Positions 58,125 to 64,000 of a stretch of 64,000 nt of DNA are shown one piece after another. Both the position numbers and the translations under genes were made by a program. Source of the DNA: CAVTWY01 sp963738615 (lineage in GTDB: Bacteria > Pseudomonadota > Gammaproteobacteria > Burkholderiales > Burkholderiaceae_C); the NCBI GenBank assembly GCA_963738615.1, contig CAVTXI010000019.1, positions 1,054,001 through 1,118,000 on the forward strand, given 5' to 3'. Every line of letters starts with the position of its first letter. Within the stretch, counting starts at the first letter, position 1. Under the pieces are notes generated by a model that saw only the letters and a program-made list of their open reading frames with translations, was not told the DNA's origin and did not search any database.

Positions 58125-58871
58125 TCAGCTGCCCAGCGGCCGCCGCGGCATCAGCGTGAGGAACTCCTTGCGCAGGTTGCCGTCGCGCAGGAATGCGCCG
58201 CGCATCACCGAGTTCGACATCGCCGACTGATCGTCCTTCACGCCGCGCCAGTGCATGCAGAAGTGGTCGGCTTCCATCACGATCGCCAAGCCATCGGGGC
58301 GCATGCGGCGCTCGATCTCGTCGGCCAGCATCACCACGGCTTCCTCCTGGATCTGCGGACGTGTCATCACCCATTCGCAGATGCGCACGTACTTCGACAG
58401 GCCGATGAGGTTCGACTTCTCGTTCGGCAGCACCCCCACCCACACCTTGCCGATGATCGGGCACAGGTGGTGCGAACAGGCGCTGCGCACCTTGATCGGG
58501 CCGACGATCATCAACTCGTTCAGGCGGCTCGCGTTCGGGAACTCGGTGACCGACGGCATCGGCACGTAGCGGCCTGCAAAAACCTCGTCGACGAACATCT
58601 TGGCGACGCGCTTGGCGGTGTCTTGCGTGTTGTGGTCGCTGTCGGTGTCGATGACGAGCGTACGCAGCACTTCCTGCAGGCTGCGTTGGACCTCGCCACG
58701 CAGTTCGTCGATCTCGCCGGCTTCGATAAAGCCGGCGATGTTGTCGTTGGCGTGGAAGCGCTCGCCCGCAGCCACCAGACGCGCGCGGATGCGCTCACTG
58801 GCACCTGACGAAACCGCCACGTCCTGCTTGGCTGCGGGACCTGCCTTGACGGCCTTGGTTTTTTTGCTCAT
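58125..58871 (-). CDS. folE: GTP cyclohydrolase I
   Basis: 248 residues, first step of folate synthesis. The zinc and substrate motifs are VRSACSHHLCPIIGKVWVG and HFCMHWRGVKDD, with the other signature FVDEVFAGRY. The N-terminal ~30 residues (Lys/Ala-rich) are longer than the core. It converges with fccB (4 bases between stops) and is divergent from rsmB. Confidence 0.95.
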   Translation of the reverse strand: MSKKTKAVKAGPAAKQDVAVSSGASERIRARLVAAGERFHANDNIAGFIEAGEIDELRGEVQRSLQEVLRTLVIDTDSDHNTQDTAKRVAKMFVDEVFAGRYVPMPSVTEFPNASRLNELMIVGPIKVRSACSHHLCPIIGKVWVGVLPNEKSNLIGLSKYVRICEWVMTRPQIQEEAVVMLADEIERRMRPDGLAIVMEADHFCMHWRGVKDDQSAMSNSVMRGAFLRDGNLRKEFLTLMPRRPLGS

Positions 58872-58957
58872 GACGTGCAGGAACTGAAGGAGCGGAGCAT
58901 TGTGCAGGGCTGGTCGATGCCCCTTCGATGCGAAGGCCGCGTCACTAGACTCGACCG

Positions 58958-60325
58958 ATGCGCCTGGCCAACCAACTCATTCCCGCGTCGCGCGTTGTCG
59001 GCGGCGTGAATCGCGGACGTTCGGCCACCGAGCTGATCGCGGCGGTCGAGCCCGGCCTTCGTCCGGCGGCGCAGGCCCTGGCGATGCACGCGCTGCGGCA
59101 TCTGGGTGCCGCGCAGTGGGCGCGCCAGCGCCTGGCGGCGCGCGCACCGCCACCCGAGGTTGACGCGTTGCTGCAGGTGTCGCTGGCCCTGCTGTGGCCG
59201 TTGCGGGAGGGCGAGGTGGGCGAGGTGTACACGCCGCACACCGTGGTCGATCAGGCGGTCGAGGCCGCGCGCGTGCTCGCGCCCGCGTCGGCCGGGTTCG
59301 TCAATGCGGTGTTGCGGCGGTTTGTGCGCGAGCGCGACGGGCTCGTCGCCGCGGCGCTCGAGGACCCGCAGGTGCGCCTGGGCCATCCGCGCTGGTGGAT
59401 CGACCGTGTCGCGAAGGATTGGCCAGCGCAGCGCGATGAGTTGCTGCGCCAAGCTCGCCTGGCGCCGCCGATGACGCTGCGCGTGAACCTGGCGCGAATC
59501 GGTATCGATGACTACGTTCGCCGTCTCGCCGAAGCCGGGCACGCGGCGCGATGCGTTCACAGGCTCGGCCCGCGCGCCGACGGCCCTGGCGCGGCGTTGG
59601 TGCTGGAACGCCCCTGCCCGGTGTCAGCGCTGCCCGGCTTCGACCAAGGTTGGGTGTCGGTGCAGGACGCTGCCGCGCAGGTTGCCGCGCCGCTGCTGCT
59701 GCAAGGCCTGCCGCGCGGCCAGGGGCTGCGCGTACTCGACGCTTGTGCGGCGCCCGGCGGCAAAACCGCGCACCTGCTCGAGATCGACCCGTCGCTGGAG
59801 CTGACCGCGCTCGACAACGACGCGTCGCGCCTGGCGCGTGTGCACGACAACCTGGAGCGGCTGGGGTTGGCGTCGCCAAAGGTGCGAGTGGTCTGCGGCG
59901 ACGTGGGCGCGCCGAAGGCCGAAAAAACGACAGCATCATCGCCGCCGGGCTCGGGCTGGTGGGACGGCAGGCCCTTCGACGCCATCCTGCTTGATGCCCC
60001 GTGCACCGCCAGCGGCATCGTGCGTCGGCACCCCGACATCCCGTGGCTGCGGCGTCCGGGCGACATCGATACGCTGGCCCGCACCCAGGCTCGGCTGCTC
60101 GACGCCTGCCTGAGCCTGCTTGCCCCTGGCGGATGCGTCGTCTACGCCACATGCTCGATCTTCCGGGCCGAAGGGCAGGCGCAGATTGACGCGCTGATGC
60201 AACGTCATGGGTCGCGGGCGCCCAAGCTCGACCCCGCGTCACCCGGCCACCTTCTGCCCCTGCCCGAGAATGAAAGAGATGCGGCCATGCACGACGGGTT
60301 CTTTTACGCACGGTTGACGACGTGA
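58958..60325 (+). CDS. rsmB: 16S rRNA m5C967 methyltransferase RsmB
   Basis: 455 residues. N-terminal NusB-like RNA-binding domain (about 1-130), then the SAM-dependent Rossmann domain with DACAAPGGKTAHLLE, DAPCTASGIVRRHPD (PCT, first Cys) and YATCSIFRAEG (TCS, catalytic Cys). fmt/def, common partners, are not next to it; DUF4390, ntrY and ntrX follow on the same strand, the usual Betaproteobacterial order. Confidence 0.95.
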   Translation: MRLANQLIPASRVVGGVNRGRSATELIAAVEPGLRPAAQALAMHALRHLGAAQWARQRLAARAPPPEVDALLQVSLALLWPLREGEVGEVYTPHTVVDQAVEAARVLAPASAGFVNAVLRRFVRERDGLVAAALEDPQVRLGHPRWWIDRVAKDWPAQRDELLRQARLAPPMTLRVNLARIGIDDYVRRLAEAGHAARCVHRLGPRADGPGAALVLERPCPVSALPGFDQGWVSVQDAAAQVAAPLLLQGLPRGQGLRVLDACAAPGGKTAHLLEIDPSLELTALDNDASRLARVHDNLERLGLASPKVRVVCGDVGAPKAEKTTASSPPGSGWWDGRPFDAILLDAPCTASGIVRRHPDIPWLRRPGDIDTLARTQARLLDACLSLLAPGGCVVYATCSIFRAEGQAQIDALMQRHGSRAPKLDPASPGHLLPLPENERDAAMHDGFFYARLTT

Positions 60326-60370
60326 TCGCCGGCGACCCGGCGGCGGCGGCGCTCCACGCTCTGAACCGTC

Positions 60371-60979
60371 ATGGCCCCGAATGCGCTCGGCAAACAGCCC
60401 GGCCCCGTGCTTTCACCGGGGCTTGTCAGGTCGGCGCGTCTGGCCGTGGTGTCGGTGGCGTCGCTCCTGCTGCTGGTGACGTGGTCGCCGGCCCGTGCGG
60501 CGCCGGTGGAGCTGGTGTCGCTGCAGCGCAGCGCAGCGCCGCACGCCGGGATCGCGATCGATTACACGCTGAAGGTGGACCCGCCGCGCGCGGTTGTCGA
60601 CGTGCTGCGCCGCGGTGTGCCACTTCACTTCCAAGCCCAGGCCACGCTGCTGCGTCCGCGCTGGTGGTGGCGCGACGAGCGCATCACGCGCACCACGCGG
60701 TCGTGGCGCCTGGCGTGGCAGCCGCTCACGTCGAACTGGAGCGTGGTGCAGGGCGGCTTGACGCAACACCACACCACGCTCGACGAAGCGCTGGAATCGA
60801 TGGCGCGAGCCGGCAACTGGCTGGTGGCCGAGCCGCACCGGCTTTCCCCCGACGAGCACTACCTCGTGCTGTTCACATGGCGGCTCGACACCACGCAGCT
60901 TCCAGCGCCGATGCAGATCGAGGTCGGCGGCGCCGACTGGAACCTGCGCATCGATGCCGAATTCGGCGTCACGCCATGA
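60371..60979 (+). CDS. DUF4390 exported protein
   Basis: 202 residues. N-terminal hydrophobic segment (about 21-40, VSVASLLLLVTWSPARA), then the DUF4390 body: DYTLKVDPPRAVVDVLRRGV, WWWRDERITRTTRSWRL and FTWRLDTTQLPAPMQ. Function is not established; it sits between rsmB and the NtrY-type kinase throughout Burkholderiales. Confidence 0.9.
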   Translation: MAPNALGKQPGPVLSPGLVRSARLAVVSVASLLLLVTWSPARAAPVELVSLQRSAAPHAGIAIDYTLKVDPPRAVVDVLRRGVPLHFQAQATLLRPRWWWRDERITRTTRSWRLAWQPLTSNWSVVQGGLTQHHTTLDEALESMARAGNWLVAEPHRLSPDEHYLVLFTWRLDTTQLPAPMQIEVGGADWNLRIDAEFGVTP

Positions 60980-61002
60980 TGTCCTCACCATCAAAGAAAT
61001 GC

Positions 61003-61010
61003 GGAGAGGG
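61003..61010 (+). promoter_or_regulatory. Shine-Dalgarno that decides the ntrY start
   Basis: GGAGAGGG lies 3-10 bases before GTG 61014. It overlaps the codons after an alternative ATG at 60999, so the GTG is the better start. Confidence 0.6.
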
Positions 61011-61013
61011 CGC

Positions 61014-63368
61014 GTGAGTAAGTCCACCCGTTGGGCCTGGGTCGTCGCGACGATCGCGTTCGTCGGTATCACGTTGGTGCTGGGGTTCCTGCTGGCGCTG
61101 ACCGGCGACACGCGCGCCTTCTACGAGCGCAACTTCACTTGGCTGCTTTGGCTGAACATCGCCGTCGCGATGCTGCTGGGGCTGGTGGTCGCGCTGGCCG
61201 CGATCCGCCTGGCACGGCGCACGCAGCAGCGCAAGTTCGGCAGCAAGCTGCTGCTGAAGCTGGCGGGCATCTTCGCGCTGGTCGGCGTGTTGCCCGGCTT
61301 GCTGATCTACACCGTCAGCTATCAGTTCGTGTCGCGCAGCATCGAGATCTGGTTCGACGAGCGCGTGGAAGGTGCGCTCGATGCCGGCCTGGCACTGGGC
61401 CGCGGCACGATCGACGTGTTGCAGCGCGACCTGGCCAGCAAGACACGCGCGTCAGCCGAGCGGCTGGGTGACACGCGCAGCGCGCTGCTGCCGTTGTCGC
61501 TCGAACGTGTGCGTGAGCAGTTGTCGGCACAGGACGTTTCGCTGCTGGGCCCTCAGGGGCAGGTGCTGGTCACCGCGGGCGGCACCACCGCAACGCCCGA
61601 GCGGCCCAGCCCGTCGTTGGTGCGGCAGGCCCGTGCGCAGCGCGTGACGAGCACGGTCGAAGGCCTGGACGACGAAGCCACCACGCCGCCCGAAGCCGCC
61701 AACGCGCGAATGAGAGCGATCGCGCTCGTACCCAGCACCGACATCGCCTTCGGCACCGAAGACCGGTTCCTGATGGTCGTGCAGGCGGTGCCGTCGACGG
61801 TGGCGCAGCACGCACTCGAAGTGCAGGGTGCATACCGCGAGTACCAGCAGCGCGCGCTGGCGCGGTCGGGCCTGCGCAAGATGTACATCGGCACGCTGAC
61901 GCTCGCGCTGGTGCTCGCGGTGTTCGGCGCGGTGCTGCTGGCCGTGCTGTTGGGCAACCAGCTTGCCAAGCCGCTGGTGCTGCTTGCGCAGGGCATGAAG
62001 CAGGTCGCCGCAGGCGACCTCACGGCCAAGCCGGTGTCGGTGTCGAAGGACGAGATCGGCGGGCTGACGCGATCGTTCGCGGCCATGACCGAGCAGTTGG
62101 GCCAGGCGCGCTCGCAGGTCGGGCGTGGTGTGACTCAGCTCGAGAGCGCGCGCACGCACCTGCAGACGATCCTCGATTCGCTGTCGGCCGGCGTCATCGT
62201 GCTCGATCAAGCCGGGCGCATCGAAACCGTCAACCCTGGCGCGACGCGCATCTTGAAGTTGCCGTTGTCGGCGTTCGTCGGCCGGCCGATCGCCGACGTG
62301 CCGGGGCTCGAGGTCTTCGCCGACACGCTCGCGCGGCGCTTCGAGCTGCACCACGCCAACCCCGAGGCCGGCGAACGTGAACGATGGCAGGAATCGCTCG
62401 AGCTGAAGACCGCGCCCGATCACGAGCCCGTCGCGCTGCTGCTGCGCGGCGCGCCGCTGCCGGGCGAAGCGCGGTTGGTGGTTTTCGACGACATCAGCGA
62501 GGTGGTGTCGGCGCAGCGTGCGGTTGCGTGGGGCGAGGTGGCGCAGCGGCTTGCGCACGAAATCAAGAACCCGCTGACGCCGATCCAGCTGTCGGCCGAG
62601 CGGCTGCAGATGAAGCTCGAGCCCAAGCTCACGGGCGAGGTCGAGCGCGGTGTGCTCGAGCGCAGCGTGGCGACCATCGTCGCGCAGGTTCAGGCGATGA
62701 AGAAGCTGGTCGACGAATTCCGCGATTACGCGCGCCTGCCCGCCGCCAAGCTCGAGCCGCTGGACTTGAACGAGCTGGTGGCCGAAGTGCTCGCGCTGTA
62801 CGGCCAAGCGATGGAGCAGCGTCGGCTGGTCGCCGACTGTGAGGCGGGCCTGCCGCCGATCATGGGTGACGCGACGCAGCTTCGGCAGGTGATCCACAAC
62901 CTGGTGCAGAACGGACTTGATGCGGTGGGCGAACGCCCGCGCGGGCAGGTGCGTGTCGAAACGCGTGTCTCTCGAGGCGACGACGGCGGCGTGCGTGCGG
63001 TGCGCCTGAACGTCGTCGACAGTGGGCCGGGTTTCCCCGACAAAGTGCTCAAGCGCGCCTTCGAGCCTTACGTGACGACGAAGGCGCGGGGCACCGGGCT
63101 GGGGCTGGCGGTGGTGAAGAAGATCGCCGACGAGCACGGCGCGCGTGTGCGCATCGGCAACCGCCCGGCCAGCGATCCCATGGACGCTGCTTTGGCGCCG
63201 GGTTTGACGGCACAAGGTCCGCCGCTAGACTCCGCTCGCACGGCCGTTGGACCTGCCGTGGGCGGCGGACAAGTTTCGTTATCATTTTCGAAGCTGGCGC
63301 CGCAGGGGGAGACTGCGGCCACGACGCGTGGCGCCACGCCCCACGCCTCGACGAACCCAACCCCATAA
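61014..63368 (+). CDS. ntrY: NtrY-type membrane sensor histidine kinase
   Basis: 784 residues from GTG 61014. Several N-terminal helices: about 7-30, 46-70 and 88-110, then a periplasmic part and a helix near 300-325 (LTLALVLAVFGAVLLAVLLG). A HAMP domain, a PAS domain (ILDSLSAGVIVLDQAGRIE) and the kinase core follow: the H-box with His in AQRLAHEIKNPLTPIQLSAER, the N-box HNLVQNGLDAV, and the G-boxes VVDSGPGFPDKV and GTGLGLAVVKKI. It is expected to control nitrogen- or envelope-related genes with the next gene. The last ~60 residues after GNRPASD are low-complexity. Confidence 0.9.
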   Translation: MSKSTRWAWVVATIAFVGITLVLGFLLALTGDTRAFYERNFTWLLWLNIAVAMLLGLVVALAAIRLARRTQQRKFGSKLLLKLAGIFALVGVLPGLLIYTVSYQFVSRSIEIWFDERVEGALDAGLALGRGTIDVLQRDLASKTRASAERLGDTRSALLPLSLERVREQLSAQDVSLLGPQGQVLVTAGGTTATPERPSPSLVRQARAQRVTSTVEGLDDEATTPPEAANARMRAIALVPSTDIAFGTEDRFLMVVQAVPSTVAQHALEVQGAYREYQQRALARSGLRKMYIGTLTLALVLAVFGAVLLAVLLGNQLAKPLVLLAQGMKQVAAGDLTAKPVSVSKDEIGGLTRSFAAMTEQLGQARSQVGRGVTQLESARTHLQTILDSLSAGVIVLDQAGRIETVNPGATRILKLPLSAFVGRPIADVPGLEVFADTLARRFELHHANPEAGERERWQESLELKTAPDHEPVALLLRGAPLPGEARLVVFDDISEVVSAQRAVAWGEVAQRLAHEIKNPLTPIQLSAERLQMKLEPKLTGEVERGVLERSVATIVAQVQAMKKLVDEFRDYARLPAAKLEPLDLNELVAEVLALYGQAMEQRRLVADCEAGLPPIMGDATQLRQVIHNLVQNGLDAVGERPRGQVRVETRVSRGDDGGVRAVRLNVVDSGPGFPDKVLKRAFEPYVTTKARGTGLGLAVVKKIADEHGARVRIGNRPASDPMDAALAPGLTAQGPPLDSARTAVGPAVGGGQVSLSFSKLAPQGETAATTRGATPHASTNPTP

Positions 63369-63374
63369 AACACC

Positions 63375-64000
63375 ATGGCCATCATTCTTGTCGTCGACGA
63401 TGAACTCGGCATCCGAGCGCTGTTGTCCGAAATCCTGACCGACGAAGGCCACACCGTCGAGCTGGCGGAAAACGCCGCTCAGGCCCGCGCCGTGCGTGAG
63501 CGCCTGCGGCCCGACCTTGTGCTGCTCGACATCTGGATGCCCGACGTTGACGGCATCTCGCTGCTGAAGGAGTGGGGCAGCAGCGCGCAGCTCACCATGC
63601 CGGTGATCATGATGAGCGGCCACGGCACGATCGACACTGCGGTCGAGGCGACCAAGTACGGCGCGATGGCGTTCCTCGAGAAACCCATCACGATGCAGAA
63701 GCTGCTGAAGGCGGTTGAGCAGGCGCTGTCCAAGCCATCGCCGCGCGCGCTGGCTGCGGCCGCGCCCATCAACATGGCGCCCTCGCCTTTGTCGCCTGGC
63801 AACGTGGTGTCGTTGTCGTCGATCCCCTCGTCGCGCATGGATCGCCACATGTCGTCCAACTATGGCGAGATGAGCCACATGATCGGCAACCCCTCACTGG
63901 TGTCGCCGATGGCGCCGATGGGGCCGCAAAGCGAGCAGAGCTTCGAACTCGACCGCCCACTGCGCGAGGCGCGCGACGCGTTCGAGAAAAGCTACTTCGA
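63375..64000 (+). CDS. ntrX: NtrX-type response regulator, 3' end outside window
   Basis: The first ~209 residues. Receiver domain (about 1-120): acidic DDE at the start, phospho-acceptor Asp in LLDIWMPDVDG, Lys in FLEKPITMQ. A linker of about 65 residues rich in Met, Ser and Pro (SPLSPGNVVSLSSIPSS ...) leads to LDRPLREARDAFEKSYF, the start of a Fis-type output domain. There is no room for the AAA+ (sigma-54 activator) domain of classical NtrX/NtrC, so this is a short receiver-Fis regulator. It lies 6 bases after the kinase gene. Confidence 0.9.
   Translation, partial: MAIILVVDDELGIRALLSEILTDEGHTVELAENAAQARAVRERLRPDLVLLDIWMPDVDGISLLKEWGSSAQLTMPVIMMSGHGTIDTAVEATKYGAMAFLEKPITMQKLLKAVEQALSKPSPRALAAAAPINMAPSPLSPGNVVSLSSIPSSRMDRHMSSNYGEMSHMIGNPSLVSPMAPMGPQSEQSFELDRPLREARDAFEKSYF

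Overview
The window is GC-rich bacterial DNA, and its gene order is typical of the Burkholderiales (Betaproteobacteria): leuS-lptE, exbBD, dapB-bamE next to divergent fur, hprK-ptsN-hpf, glnE divergent to yhdP-nit, rsmB-DUF4390-ntrYX. A finer placement (a Sphaerotilaceae/Rubrivivax-like or Comamonadaceae-like lineage) is only a guess from gene content. No rRNA, tRNA or CRISPR array was seen.

Layout. 1-9.2 kb: housekeeping genes (LPS transport, leucyl-tRNA synthetase, ExbBD, lysine biosynthesis, outer-membrane assembly, Fur, the nitrogen-PTS branch, hibernation factor, CorA). 9.5-19.9 kb: a ferritin-like protein, a GST, a rhombosortase, glnE and a yhdP-nitrilase pair. 19.9-23.2 kb: a diguanylate cyclase and a two-gene four-carbon sugar acid operon (otnK-otnC). 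23.2-29.7 kb: a mobile island. It holds an integrase-less integron cassette array (CALIN) with a GNAT cassette, a cassette filled by an IS91-like element with its own tyrosine recombinase, and a third cassette for an unknown membrane protein. After it come an IS3 element sitting inside an IS110-family remnant, and a decayed ORF6N-like fragment. 29.9-35.1 kb: three overlapping genes for phosphotransferase-fold proteins, the middle one a predicted ATP-grasp + nucleotidyltransferase + kinase fusion. This is the best candidate for an undescribed pathway. 35.1-47.4 kb: a UbiH-like hydroxylase, MurU, transketolase, GAPDH, a subtilisin-like protease with a GlyGly-CTERM-like tail, BirA, a SET-domain protein and topoisomerase III. 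47.4-50.9 kb: two tandem CotH-kinase paralogues. 51.1-58.1 kb: a sugar-dehydrogenase-like protein with cytochrome c, a Fic protein, proA, queC and a flavocytochrome c sulfide dehydrogenase pair. 58.1-64 kb: folE, rsmB, DUF4390 and an NtrY-like kinase with its cut-off regulator.

How genes work together. Many neighbours overlap by 1-4 bases (exbB/exbD, dapB/bamE, otnK/otnC, yhdP/nit, the three kinase genes, SET/birA, proA/queC, the dehydrogenase/cytochrome pair), which indicates translational coupling. The rhombosortase (11.1-11.7 kb) and the protease tail (42.7 kb) are likely enzyme and substrate although they lie 30 kb apart.

Quality caveat. At least twelve conserved genes or long reading frames, including essential ones (leuS, tkt), are broken by one-base shifts, several in homopolymers. 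This pattern fits residual indel errors of a long-read assembly better than gene decay, so those genes are annotated here as whole genes with an interrupted frame.
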